The translations under genes and the position numbers were made by a program. Of a stretch of 59,582 nt of DNA, positions 9,345-17,057 are shown piece by piece. The notes under the pieces were generated by a model that saw only the letters and a program-made list of their open reading frames with translations, searched no databases and had not been told where the DNA came from. Position 1 is the stretch's first letter. Each line of letters starts with the position of its first letter. Source of the stretch: Candidatus Omnitrophota bacterium (GTDB lineage: Bacteria; Omnitrophota; Gorgyraeia; 1-14-0-20-64-10); NCBI GenBank assembly GCA_016201735.1, contig JACQCH010000014.1:1-59582 (forward strand). The letters are read 5' to 3'.

Positions 9345-10175
9345 ATGTCTTTCGAGTGGCTCTTCCTCGTTTCGGTGATCAGCGGTTTTATCGGGGCGAT
9401 GAGCGGAGTGGGAGGGGGAGTCGTGCTCATTCCGGTCATGACCCTCTCCGGCATCGATATCAAGCAGGCCATCGCCGTCAGCTCCATCTCTATCCTGGCC
9501 GTCTCCTGCAGTGCGGCCCCCAGCTACGTCCGGCGCCACATGCCCAGCTTAAACACAAGCGCCTTCTTGGAGGTATTTGCCGTCGTAGGGGCCTTCATCG
9601 GCGCCTTAATCAACCTGGTGTCAGGGAGGCGCCTTCTGTTTTTCCTCTGCGGGGGGATTCTCTTTTTGTCCAGTGTGCTGCTTTGGAAGCGGCAGGACGA
9701 AGAAGGGGCGCGTCTCACCGGCCAAGAGAAGTTCTCCCGATGGCTGGAACTGGAGGGCAGCTACTATGATGACGCGGAAAGCAGGACCATCGCCTATCGG
9801 GGGAATCACGCTTTTCTGGCCGGGGCCTTGATGTTCGGCACCGGTCTTACAACCGGGTTGTTGGGGATAGGCGGATCCGCCTTGACGGTCTTGATCCTGG
9901 AGGAAGTCATGGGATTGCCCACCAAGGTTTCTTTGACGACGAGCAACCTGATCATCGGCGTCATGGCTTTGGCGGGAGCCAATGTCTACCTGGAGGTGGG
10001 GCTTTTGAACTTGCAGTGGGTGGTGCCTGTGATTCTGGGGGTGCCGTTGGGGGCCTTTGTCGGATCCAAACTGCTCGTCCAGCTTCGGAATCAGATCGCC
10101 CGTCTTGTCCTGATCAGCGTGCTTATTATCTGGGGAATCGAGATCATACTGCACGGGATGCGGGGGATTTTGTGA
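9345..10175 (+). CDS. TauE/SafE-family membrane transporter
   Basis: 276 residues with about eight hydrophobic segments and two family repeats, GAMSGVGGGVVLIPVM near residue 20 and GLLGIGGSALTVLILEE near residue 180. The family exports sulfite, sulfonate or related anions across the inner membrane. A soluble loop of about 50 residues (RQDEEGARLTGQEK...) separates the two halves. ATG at 9345 with GAAGG upstream. The next gene (DUF1634) starts at a GTGA overlap; these two families are commonly neighbours, so they may form one transport unit. Confidence 0.9.
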   Translation: MSFEWLFLVSVISGFIGAMSGVGGGVVLIPVMTLSGIDIKQAIAVSSISILAVSCSAAPSYVRRHMPSLNTSAFLEVFAVVGAFIGALINLVSGRRLLFFLCGGILFLSSVLLWKRQDEEGARLTGQEKFSRWLELEGSYYDDAESRTIAYRGNHAFLAGALMFGTGLTTGLLGIGGSALTVLILEEVMGLPTKVSLTTSNLIIGVMALAGANVYLEVGLLNLQWVVPVILGVPLGAFVGSKLLVQLRNQIARLVLISVLIIWGIEIILHGMRGIL

Positions 10176-10570
10176 GGAAGATCGACAGGGTCAAATGGAT
10201 CGCCAACTTCGATATGGAAGATCTGATCAGCTCGATTCTCCAGAACGGGATGTTGATCAGCATGGGCTTGATCTTGGTTGCCATCGCCGTTTCATGGATT
10301 CAACAAGGCCGGGTGGATTTAGAGCAATCCCTCAAGGCGGAAAGTATTCCGAAGTTTCTTTTCGGGCCTTTCCCCCTGGGCGGGGCGCCGGGAGGGTTGC
10401 CTTCCGTATTGGTCCGCTGGGGTGTTTCGGTGTTGATGTTGACTCCGTATGTGCGGGTGGCTGTCTCAATGGTGTATTTCGCTTATGTGGAGCGCAGGTG
10501 GAAGCAGGCCATTTTGACAGGTTTCGTCCTGATCGTTTTGACGATTACCCTGCTCACGGATTGGGTGTAG
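10172..10570 (+). CDS. DUF1634 membrane protein
   Basis: 132 residues from the GTG at 10172, which overlaps the TauE stop (GTGA); ATG 10214 (MEDLISSILQ) is an alternative. Three hydrophobic segments are visible: LISMGLILVAIAVSW, VLVRWGVSVLMLTPYVRVAVSM and AILTGFVLIVLTITLL. DUF1634 proteins usually sit beside TauE/SafE transporters, as here, but their biochemical role is not established. Confidence 0.8.
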   Translation: MRKIDRVKWIANFDMEDLISSILQNGMLISMGLILVAIAVSWIQQGRVDLEQSLKAESIPKFLFGPFPLGGAPGGLPSVLVRWGVSVLMLTPYVRVAVSMVYFAYVERRWKQAILTGFVLIVLTITLLTDWV

Positions 10571-10575
10571 GTGGG

Positions 10576-11745
10576 GTGAAGATACTTCAGATCACCTCTC
10601 ACCTGAACGTTGGGGGGATCACCCGATACATTCTGGCCCTGTCCAAACAGCTCTTGGCCCGGGGCCATCAGGTCGTCATCGCCTCGGGGGGTGGGGAGTT
10701 GGAGCTCCAAGTGCGGGAGATGGGAATCGAACATTGGCGGGTTCCCTTTAAGACAAGCGCGGAGTTCAGTCCGCAGGTTTTCTGGGGGATCCGGGAACTG
10801 GCGGCCCGCTTAGGCGTTGAGCCGGCCAGCCGGTCTGAACCGGTGGATTTGATCCATGCCCACACCCGGGTCGGCCAAGTGGTGGCGGCCCGGATCTCCC
10901 GCCGGTTGAACATCCCCTATGTGACGACCTGGCACGGAATTTACAAGCGGAGATTAAGCAGGAAATTATGGCCCTGCACGGGAAGGATGACGATCGCCAT
11001 CAGCGGCCCCGTCCGCCAACATCTCCAGGAATATTTTCAGATTCCGGAGGAACGGATTCGCTGCATCTACAATGGGATTGACACGGCCCATTATGCTTCG
11101 GCTCCAGATCCCTCAGCGGTGGAGAGGTACCGGGAGAGCCATCAAATCCCGGCAGGTCGGCCGGTCATTGGAGGAATCGGCCGGCTGGCCGCGGGCCGGG
11201 TGAAAGGTTTTGACTCCCTTTTAGTGAGTGCCCACTTGTTAAAGAAGACCTTCCCGGATATCCAGGTCTTGATCGTCGGAGATGGACCGCGGCGGCCATT
11301 TCTTGAGGATGTGGCCAGACGCCTTGGGGTTCGGGACCAGGTCCGTTTTTTGGGGGCTTCCGGGGATGTCCGGCTGCCGCTGGCCCTCATGGATGTCTTT
11401 ATTTTTTCGTCCCGCTGGCCGGAGGCGTTTGGCCTGACCCTGGTGGAGGCGATGGCGGCGGCCAAACCGGTGGTGGCGACAAAGGTGGGAGCGGTTCCGG
11501 AGATTGTCGAACATAACGTGAGCGGATGGCTGGTCCCTGTTGAGGATCCAGATTCGTTGGCCCAGGGGATCGCCCGATTGCTGAGGGACCGAGCCACCGC
11601 CTCCAGATTGGGGCGCGCCGCCCAGATCCGGGCGCGAGAGATGTTCAGTGTCGACCGGATGGTTTCGGAGATAGAACAGGTTTATCGGGAGGTATGTGTC
11701 CCCTTGGTACCGGGTACCGGGGGGACACGTACGGCGATTTCGTAG
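10576..11745 (+). CDS. Glycosyltransferase family 4 (GT-B)
   Basis: 389 residues from GTG 10576 (KILQITSHLNVGGI), the natural N-terminal beta strand. The GT-B fold is evident: GGITRYILALSKQL in the N-domain, GRLAAGRVKGFDSLL and LIVGDGPRRPFLE in the C-domain, and the donor-binding motif SRWPEAFGLTLVEAMAAAKPVVA. It transfers a sugar from a nucleotide-sugar, probably in cell-surface glycan synthesis. The N-domain contains an in-frame palindromic insertion (GVEPASRSEPV, bases 10817-10843) just before DLIHAH. The last 17 residues are encoded by a hairpin shared with the convergent gene rlmB, giving a 64-bp tail-to-tail overlap. Confidence 0.92.
   Translation: MKILQITSHLNVGGITRYILALSKQLLARGHQVVIASGGGELELQVREMGIEHWRVPFKTSAEFSPQVFWGIRELAARLGVEPASRSEPVDLIHAHTRVGQVVAARISRRLNIPYVTTWHGIYKRRLSRKLWPCTGRMTIAISGPVRQHLQEYFQIPEERIRCIYNGIDTAHYASAPDPSAVERYRESHQIPAGRPVIGGIGRLAAGRVKGFDSLLVSAHLLKKTFPDIQVLIVGDGPRRPFLEDVARRLGVRDQVRFLGASGDVRLPLALMDVFIFSSRWPEAFGLTLVEAMAAAKPVVATKVGAVPEIVEHNVSGWLVPVEDPDSLAQGIARLLRDRATASRLGRAAQIRAREMFSVDRMVSEIEQVYREVCVPLVPGTGGTRTAIS
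10817..10843. repeat. Intragenic CCGG palindrome, copy B
   Basis: GAGCCGGCCAGCCGGTCTGAA and flanks, read in the glycosyltransferase as EPASRSEP. It matches the MetF tandem copy (38033-38085) and, on the other strand, the M48 copy (25311-25337). Confidence 0.8.
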
Positions 11746-12434
11746 GCGATCAGGGTGGTGGCGGTGGCGACGTTAAAGGAAAGAGCAGCCCCCTGCATCG
11801 GGAGGGTGACCGTTAGCTCCAAATGTTTCTTTAAACCGGGCCGGATCCCTTCCCCCTCCGAGCCGATCACCACCCCGAGCGGATGGGGCCAGGAAACTTG
11901 GGGGAGGGGCGTCCCCCCGGACACAACGGCGCCGACGATCCAGGTGCCGGCCTCCTTCGCCAGTTCGCAAGCGGTGACGAGGTTGGTCACCTGTGCAACC
12001 GGCACATAATTCTCACCGCCGCAGGCGATCCGTAGGACCGTTTCATTGATTTCAGCGGAATCATGTTTTGGAAGGACGATCGCCATCCGTCCGAAACAGG
12101 CGAGGGTTCTTAAGATGTTCCCGAGATTTTGGGGGTCGGTCACCCGGTCGAGCAGGAAAAGGGTCGGGCGCTGGGTTTCCGGGCGCTTCAAAAGATCGGC
12201 CAGAGGGATATAACGAAACGGATCCACCTCGGCCAGCACCCCTTGAGCATGGACCTCCTCCCCGGCCAGTTTGGCGAAGGCCGGCTTCGAGAGGGAAACG
12301 AAGGGGCGCTTGATCGCTTTCGCGGCCTGCACCACCTCACTGGAATCGGTCTCCTGCTGGAGGTAAAGCATCCGGATGGTTTCCGGGGCGGCCTTTAGCC
12401 GTTCGATCACCGGGCGCTTTCCGTAGAGACGCAC
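11682..12434 (-). CDS. rlmB: TrmH-family 23S rRNA ribose methyltransferase (RlmB-like)
   Basis: 250 residues from GTG 12434 (VRLYGKRPVIERL), where RlmB-type proteins normally begin. The N-terminal substrate-binding domain runs to about residue 90. The SPOUT catalytic domain has LLDRVTDPQNLGNILRTLACFG, VVIGSEGEGIR and LPMQGAALSFNVATA, the three SpoU motifs including the knot. It should 2'-O-methylate a guanosine in 23S rRNA. The last residues (VPPVPGTKGTHTSR) come from the shared hairpin at 11696-11728. A TAGAAT box is placed for a leaderless transcript. Confidence 0.9.
   Translation of the reverse strand: MRLYGKRPVIERLKAAPETIRMLYLQQETDSSEVVQAAKAIKRPFVSLSKPAFAKLAGEEVHAQGVLAEVDPFRYIPLADLLKRPETQRPTLFLLDRVTDPQNLGNILRTLACFGRMAIVLPKHDSAEINETVLRIACGGENYVPVAQVTNLVTACELAKEAGTWIVGAVVSGGTPLPQVSWPHPLGVVIGSEGEGIRPGLKKHLELTVTLPMQGAALSFNVATATTLIAYEIAVRVPPVPGTKGTHTSR
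11696..11728. repeat. Hairpin encoding C-termini of two convergent genes
   Basis: Arms GTGTCCCC (11696-11703) and GGGGACAC (11721-11728) around two GGTACC sites. It is translated on the + strand as the end of the glycosyltransferase and on the - strand as the end of RlmB. It may also act as a bidirectional terminator, although it has no T tract. Confidence 0.75.
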
Positions 12435-12441
12435 AATAATT

Positions 12442-12447
12442 ATTCTA
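12442..12447 (-). promoter_or_regulatory. -10 box of rlmB, leaderless arrangement
   Basis: TAGAAT on the minus strand ends 8 bases before the GTG at 12434, so the expected start point is at about 12435. No Shine-Dalgarno sequence precedes the GTG and no clear -35 is seen. Confidence 0.55.
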
Positions 12448-12555
12448 CTACAGCCACGGGTCCTGCCGCGGTTCGCCCCGCGCCTGGGCCCCTCCGCCCG
12501 GTGTGGATCCTCCCATGCGCGTGGCATCACCGCGTCACCCGTGGCCTCGATAGGA

Positions 12556-12561
12556 TATAAT
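12556..12561 (+). promoter_or_regulatory. -10 box of PQ-loop gene, leaderless arrangement
   Basis: TATAAT at 12556-12561 puts the start point at about 12568, one base before ATG 12569. This supports 12569 rather than ATG 12560 or 12563, which lie inside or next to the -10 box. Confidence 0.55.
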
Positions 12562-12568
12562 GATGCCA

Positions 12569-12817
12569 ATGATTGAGAAGATCGGATTTGTCGCGGCGGT
12601 GGTTCTGCCGCTGTGGAATATTCCGCTGATCGTTAAGGTCGGCCGGCGGAAATCCTCGAAGGATTTAAGCCTCGCTTGGGCGCTGGGGGTCTGGGTCTGC
12701 TTGGTGGCGATGCTCCCGTCGGGTCTTCTATCGGCGGATCCGGTGTTCAGGGTCTTTGCGGTCATGAACATCACCCTTTTCTCTGCGGTCGTGATTCAGG
12801 TCCTGCGTTATCGATGA
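12569..12817 (+). CDS. Small PQ-loop (SemiSWEET-like) membrane protein
   Basis: 82 residues from ATG 12569 (ATG 12560 is in frame but inside the -10 box). Three hydrophobic segments are visible. The first carries a PQ-loop-like sequence (LPLWNIPLIVKVGRRKSSKDLSLAWAL) with Trp-Asn in place of the usual Pro-Gln. The size and three-helix layout match SemiSWEET half-transporters, which dimerise. Substrate unknown. It lies divergent from rlmB and 10 bp before the peroxiredoxin gene. Confidence 0.7.
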   Translation: MIEKIGFVAAVVLPLWNIPLIVKVGRRKSSKDLSLAWALGVWVCLVAMLPSGLLSADPVFRVFAVMNITLFSAVVIQVLRYR

Positions 12818-12827
12818 AAGGATTGCC

Positions 12828-13388
12828 ATGGCGTTAACTCCATCCACCATGCTGGCGCTGGGAACTCAGGCGCCGGACTTTACTCTGCCGGACGTCGTTT
12901 CGGGAAAGAAAATCTCGTTGGATTCTTTCGCCGGTAAGAAGGGGTTGTTGGTGATGTTCATCTGCCGGCACTGCCCTTACGTGCAGCACGTCAAGGCAGA
13001 GCTGGCCCGCATAGGCAAGGATTACGCGTCGAAGGATCTTGGGATCGTGGCGATCAGCGCCAACGATGCCTCGAATTATCCGGACGATGCCCCGGATCAA
13101 CTGAAGGAGATGGCCCGGGAATTGGGATTCACCTTTCCATTCTGCTACGACGAGCAGCAGGAAACGGCCAAGACCTACCAGGCCGCCTGCACGCCGGACT
13201 TCTTTCTGTATGACGAAGAGAGGAAGCTCGTCTACCGGGGACAACTGGATGAGAGCCGGCCCGGGAACGGAAAGCCGGTCACCGGCCGGGACCTGCGCTT
13301 GGCGCTCGACGCGGTGCTGGCCGGCGGACGGGTGGATCCGAATCAGAGGCCGAGCGTCGGCTGCAACATCAAGTGGAAGGCGGCTTGA
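12828..13388 (+). CDS. Thioredoxin-fold peroxiredoxin-like protein (AhpC/TSA)
   Basis: 186 residues. It starts GTQAPDFTLPDV, typical of the AhpC/TSA group, and has a CRHC centre (C46, C49; FICRHCPYVQH), an ANDASNYPDD loop, and a C-terminal PSVGCNIKWK motif found in this subfamily. No signal peptide, so cytoplasmic. It probably acts in thiol-dependent peroxide or disulfide chemistry; the reductant is unknown. The stop codon overlaps the -35 box of the next gene (TTGACA at 13385-13390). Confidence 0.88.
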   Translation: MALTPSTMLALGTQAPDFTLPDVVSGKKISLDSFAGKKGLLVMFICRHCPYVQHVKAELARIGKDYASKDLGIVAISANDASNYPDDAPDQLKEMARELGFTFPFCYDEQQETAKTYQAACTPDFFLYDEERKLVYRGQLDESRPGNGKPVTGRDLRLALDAVLAGGRVDPNQRPSVGCNIKWKAA

Positions 13389-13417
13389 CAGCCGTACTAA
13401 AATGGAGTATACTCCAT
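13385..13417 (+). promoter_or_regulatory. Promoter with palindromic operator for DUF4143 ATPase 1
   Basis: TTGACA (13385-13390), a 17-bp spacer, TATACT (13408-13413). A perfect 16-bp palindrome, ATGGAGTATACTCCAT (13402-13417), is centred on the -10 box. A second one, TAGTAATACTA, follows at 13420-13430. This is a strong candidate repressor site over a near-consensus promoter. Confidence 0.8.
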
Positions 13418-13450
13418 AATAGTAATACTATCTAGGATATTAATCCGAAA

Positions 13451-14620
13451 ATGGAGATATTGCAGAGAAAGCTCAATCTGCGTTTGCCCAAGGGCCGGTC
13501 GGCGTTTCTGTGGGGGGCCCGCAAGACCGGGAAAACCACGTACCTTAAAGAAAAATTTCCCAACAGTCTTGTCTACGATTTTCTAAAGACCGACCTGTTC
13601 GTGGAGCTCTCGAAAAATCCCTCCCTGTTTCGAGAACAGCTTCTGGCCAAAGAACCCCGCTCGCTTCAGAAGCCCATACTCTTGGACGAGGTGCAAAAGG
13701 TTCCTCAAATTTTGGATGAGGTCCATTGGCTCATTGAAAATAAAGGTCTGCAGTTCATCTTATGCGGTTCCAGCGCGCGGAAATTGAAAAGAGGCCACGC
13801 CAATCTGCTGGGAGGGAGGGCTTGGCGCTATGAGATGTTCCCGCTGGTCAGCGCCGAGATCGAGCGGGTGGATCTTTTAAGAGCTCTCAACCACGGCTTG
13901 ATTCCAAGCCATTACCTCCAAGAAGGCCATCGAAAATCTTTGAAGGCGTACGTTCAGGATTACCTCAAAGAGGAGGTTTTCGCCGAAGGATTAACGCGTA
14001 ATATCCCGGCTTTCTCCAGATTCTTCGATGCCATGGGATATTCCCATGGCATGCTTACCAATTATTCCAACATCGCACGGGATTGCGGAGTGGACGCCAA
14101 AACGGTGCGGGAATATTACCAGATTCTGGTAGACACTCTGTTGGGCACGATGGTCGAACCTTTCAAAAAGAGGCAGCATCGGCAAGTGATCGGTAAGGCA
14201 TCCAAATTTTATCTGTTTGATGTGGGCGTTGCCGGCGTCCTCACCCAGCGGCATCTCGAAGAGGAACGGGGAGAGGCCTTCGGGAAGGCGTTTGAACATT
14301 TTCTTCTGATGGAACTGATCGCCTACCGTTCTTACACCGAGTCGGATTTCTCCATCCACTTCTGGAGGACGAAATCGGGATTGGAGGTGGATTTCATCCT
14401 TGGAGCCGGGGAAGTGGCATTGGAGGTCAAGGGAACCTCCCGAGTGAACTCGAGCGATTTAAGGCCCTTGAAGGCGTTTGTAGAAGAACATCGACCCGCC
14501 AAGGCTTTGGTGGTCTGCAACGAGAAGGCCGCCCGGGTGACGGATAAGATCCGGATCCTTCCCTGGAGAGATTTTCTTTCCGATCTCTGGGAGGGGAAGA
14601 TCATGAAGAAAGGTGTTTAA
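13451..14620 (+). CDS. AAA-family ATPase with C-terminal DUF4143 (copy 1)
   Basis: 389 residues. Walker A GARKTGKTTYL near residue 25, Walker B ILLDEVQKVPQ near residue 78, sensor-like ILCGSSARKLKRG, then a helical DUF4143 part ending in a nuclease-like fold region (SGLEVDFILGAGEVALEVKG; the E-VDFI..-E-K pattern resembles PD-(D/E)XK nucleases). The function of this family is not settled; members are often mobile or multicopy. Two paralogues lie at 35036 and 36315 on the other strand. It overlaps the convergent FIST gene by 4 bp. Confidence 0.9.
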   Translation: MEILQRKLNLRLPKGRSAFLWGARKTGKTTYLKEKFPNSLVYDFLKTDLFVELSKNPSLFREQLLAKEPRSLQKPILLDEVQKVPQILDEVHWLIENKGLQFILCGSSARKLKRGHANLLGGRAWRYEMFPLVSAEIERVDLLRALNHGLIPSHYLQEGHRKSLKAYVQDYLKEEVFAEGLTRNIPAFSRFFDAMGYSHGMLTNYSNIARDCGVDAKTVREYYQILVDTLLGTMVEPFKKRQHRQVIGKASKFYLFDVGVAGVLTQRHLEEERGEAFGKAFEHFLLMELIAYRSYTESDFSIHFWRTKSGLEVDFILGAGEVALEVKGTSRVNSSDLRPLKAFVEEHRPAKALVVCNEKAARVTDKIRILPWRDFLSDLWEGKIMKKGV

Positions 14621-15849
14621 GTGCGGGGAAGAAAGAGGCCGAGGGAAGAGGTGAATCCATGGAGGAACAGGCGGCCTCCGATCGGCCCGATCTCTCCGTT
14701 GCAGAAGAAGCCGGCGATTGGGACCGGCTTGCCGGTTTGAACCGGCCCGCCGGAAGGAGCCGTTTCCCCGAGGCAGGATTGGATCGTCCGGATGTCGTGG
14801 TGCGGCTCTCCGTAAAGATCCCGCCCCCGTCCTAAACAGCTGAACAAGAGCCCCCCGGCGGGGGGTCTTTTCAGCGATTTCGAATGTTCCTCAAGCAGGC
14901 GGCGCAGATCCTCGCGGGCGGTATCTCCATCCCGCAATTGGAACTGCACCGTCTGCCCGACTTGGATCCGGTCGCCGATGAACAGGGCGCCCGATGCCGG
15001 GTCAAGCCCGACCAGGTTGCGGATCAGGAAATCTCCCCGGCGGAAGGTCTCTTTTTGTTCGTTCATGACGACCCCCAGGAACAGGGCCCGGCGGGCGAGG
15101 GCCTGATCGGGGGCGGGGAGACTGGCGAAAAGTTTCTGCAGAACTTTCGTCGTGGGGAGACCGGCCAATTCCAGGATCGCGTTGTCCTGGGCCTTGGTGA
15201 CGATGGCGGGGCGGCCGATGGGCCGGCAGCCCTGGGAGACGATCGTTTGAAGCTGGATATCCCCGGTTAGAAGGGTTCCCACCGCTCCTTCGGTGATGAC
15301 CTGGTCGTTCAGGAACAGAGCGGTGCTGCCGGGGGAGTCTCCCCCGCTGGCGAGGCCGCCGACGAGCGGCATCTTTGGATAGCTTTGATTCAGACCTCCC
15401 AACAGAGAGAGGGAGTCGCAGGAGAATGGATCGGGCAGAAGGATTCCGGCCGGTTCCTCGGCGGGCAAGCAGCCCAGTTTCTCGATCCAGAAGCCGGGGC
15501 CGCGGGGTTCCTCCAGATCTTCCGGCGAAACGGTGAACGGATACAGTTCCACCCGGGGCAGGTGGGCCGCGGCGAGTGACAGGGCGGGAGTAAATTCCAG
15601 CTCCTGGTCCCCGCCGAGGATCCCGCCGCCGGTGCAGCCGAGCAGAAGAGGATTTCCCAGTTCCTGACGGATCTTTCGGAGGATCGGTTCCCAGTCGGTT
15701 TTGTAGGAGGCCGAGACGAACAGGAATGCGGCGTGGGCGGGAGCTCCGCCGAGCTGGCCGGCGACGGCCTTAAGGACCGATTCCGCGGCGGCGGCCGGAT
15801 TTTTTTCGTCGGTGATCGACGAGGCGAAACGGATCGAATCGGGGATCAC
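14617..15849 (-). CDS. FIST-domain protein
   Basis: 410 residues with FIST_N (about 20-215, LLGCTGGGILGG) and FIST_C (about 225-405, ending AGFFCNGEIGPIGG). FIST domains are predicted small-ligand sensors, often linked to signalling; here there is no output domain, so the partner is unknown. GTG start at 15849, with the repeat element at 15862-16001 immediately upstream. FIST_C carries an in-frame palindromic insertion (GGPVQTGKPVP, 14723-14753) just before the AGFFC motif. Confidence 0.88.
   Translation of the reverse strand: MIPDSIRFASSITDEKNPAAAAESVLKAVAGQLGGAPAHAAFLFVSASYKTDWEPILRKIRQELGNPLLLGCTGGGILGGDQELEFTPALSLAAAHLPRVELYPFTVSPEDLEEPRGPGFWIEKLGCLPAEEPAGILLPDPFSCDSLSLLGGLNQSYPKMPLVGGLASGGDSPGSTALFLNDQVITEGAVGTLLTGDIQLQTIVSQGCRPIGRPAIVTKAQDNAILELAGLPTTKVLQKLFASLPAPDQALARRALFLGVVMNEQKETFRRGDFLIRNLVGLDPASGALFIGDRIQVGQTVQFQLRDGDTAREDLRRLLEEHSKSLKRPPAGGLLFSCLGRGRDLYGEPHHDIRTIQSCLGETAPSGGPVQTGKPVPIAGFFCNGEIGPIGGRLFLHGFTSSLGLFLPRT
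14723..14753. repeat. Intragenic CCGG palindrome, copy C
   Basis: The coding strand reads CCGGTTCAAACCGGCAAGCC and gives PVQTGKP. It aligns with copy D (25311-25337) at about 20 of 23 bases but is read one frame over, so the nucleotide unit, not the peptide, is conserved. Confidence 0.8.
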
Positions 15850-15861
15850 ATTTTTATTGTA

Positions 15862-16001
15862 TCACCCCGCCCCTCCGGAGTATGCTCTCGGCAGAAGGGG
15901 TGGGTTTTTTAAGATTCAAGGGGGAGACAGCCGAGGGCATCTGTGCCTTCGGCACAGTGAAGCGGCCACGGCCGCTTCATGACTCCGGAGGGGCGGGGTC
16001 A
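15862..16001. mobile_element. TGA-flanked palindromic element, copy 1
   Basis: The core 15865-15998 has perfect 17-bp terminal inverted repeats (CCCCGCCCCTCCGGAGT) and is flanked by TCA direct repeats (15862-15864, 15999-16001). The inner module GACAGCCGAGGGCA..GTGCC.. with a GTGCCTTCGGCAC hairpin is shared, inverted, with copies 2 and 3. It lies between the divergent FIST and NAD kinase genes and encodes nothing. Confidence 0.85.
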
Positions 16002-16028
16002 TAGCAGTTTCAGAAGGAGGTTCTCAGC

Positions 16029-16853
16029 TTGCTCGTGTTGCTCATGTGTAAAAGATCAGCCCGGAGGCCGGCCCGGTCCGCGCACCGGCTATCGCTGGTG
16101 GAAGCGATACCAGGCGCTTCAGCGCATCGGCGGACGCTGGAGAAGGTGCGGCGCCTGCTGCGCGTGAAGGGGATCCGGTTCAGGGCTGTTTACCGGGCTC
16201 GATTCACCGATCGCGCCCCTTACGACGGGGTGATCTCCGTCGGCGGAGATGGAACTTTTCTGGAGGCGGCCCGCCAAGTCCGGACCCAATGGATCTTGGG
16301 AGTCAATTCCGACCCGGCCCGGTCCGCCGGCTCTTTCTGCACGGCGAACGGATCCAACTTTGCCCAGGCGCTGGATCGGCTGCTTAAGAATAGGGCAGGA
16401 ATCCAGCGGCTGAATCGGGTTCAGCTTAGGATGGGCGGGCGTCCTTTAAAGGTTTTGGTCCTCAACGATCTTCTCGTCACCCATCGGAAACCGGCCGCCA
16501 TGAGCCGGTATTGGCTTCGGGTCGGCCGGGTTAGGGAAGAACAGTGGGGTTCCGGGTTATGGATCGCCACCGCGGCCGGATCCACCGGAGCGCTCCGATC
16601 CGCCGGCGGGCGCAAGATCCCCCGGGAGTCCAAGGCGCTCCAGTACAAACCGCGGGAACTTTACCGGGGACCCGGGTTCCGGTATCGGCTGACCGGCGGG
16701 ATCATTCCGCCGGGGCGCTCCGTCCGGATCGGTTCCCTGATGCAGGATGGGTTGATCTGCATCGATGGGGAGCACGTGACATTTCCTTTCAAACAGGGAG
16801 AGACGTTGTCCATCCGGAGCGCCCCTTACCCGCTTCGAGTCGTCCGATGCTGA
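16029..16853 (+). CDS. nadK: NAD kinase
   Basis: 274 residues. The hallmark GGDGTFLEA (GGDGT at 72-76) and the downstream ND motif (VLNDLLVTHRKP) and TAAGSTGALRSAGG loop identify ATP-NAD kinase, which makes NADP from NAD in the cytoplasm. Start: TTG 16029 with AGGAGGT at 16014-16020, well spaced. The N-terminus (SARRPARSAHR) is basic and unusual. The stop codon TGA is the first part of a hairpin (GAACCGCCA..TGGCGGTTC) at the start of the next intergenic region. Confidence 0.93.
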   Translation: MLVLLMCKRSARRPARSAHRLSLVEAIPGASAHRRTLEKVRRLLRVKGIRFRAVYRARFTDRAPYDGVISVGGDGTFLEAARQVRTQWILGVNSDPARSAGSFCTANGSNFAQALDRLLKNRAGIQRLNRVQLRMGGRPLKVLVLNDLLVTHRKPAAMSRYWLRVGRVREEQWGSGLWIATAAGSTGALRSAGGRKIPRESKALQYKPRELYRGPGFRYRLTGGIIPPGRSVRIGSLMQDGLICIDGEHVTFPFKQGETLSIRSAPYPLRVVRC

Positions 16854-17048
16854 ACCGCCACAGTTATTTTCCTCTTTGGCGGTTCAGGGGAGCCGTGCGC
16901 CGAGCGGAGCGAGGGAGAGCGAGGGCGTCGGCCCGAGCGACAGCACGGCGGGAGGCAATTCACCGGGCGACAAGTAAGGAGCCCGGCTTGTGAAGCCAGC
17001 CGAGTTGGTGAGGCTGGCCCCGAAGGCCGTCCAGCGGACGGCCGGAGG
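16851..17048. repeat. Hairpin-rich spacer between nadK and typA
   Basis: About 200 bp with at least four stem-loops: GAACCGCCA/TGGCGGTTC (16852-16885 region), GCCGTGC/GCACGGC, CCGGGC/GCCCGG and GGCCGTCC/GGACGGCC close to the typA ribosome site. No known RNA family was recognised. It may be another dispersed repeat or a structured leader for typA. Confidence 0.55.
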
Positions 17049-17057
17049 GCGCATTCC

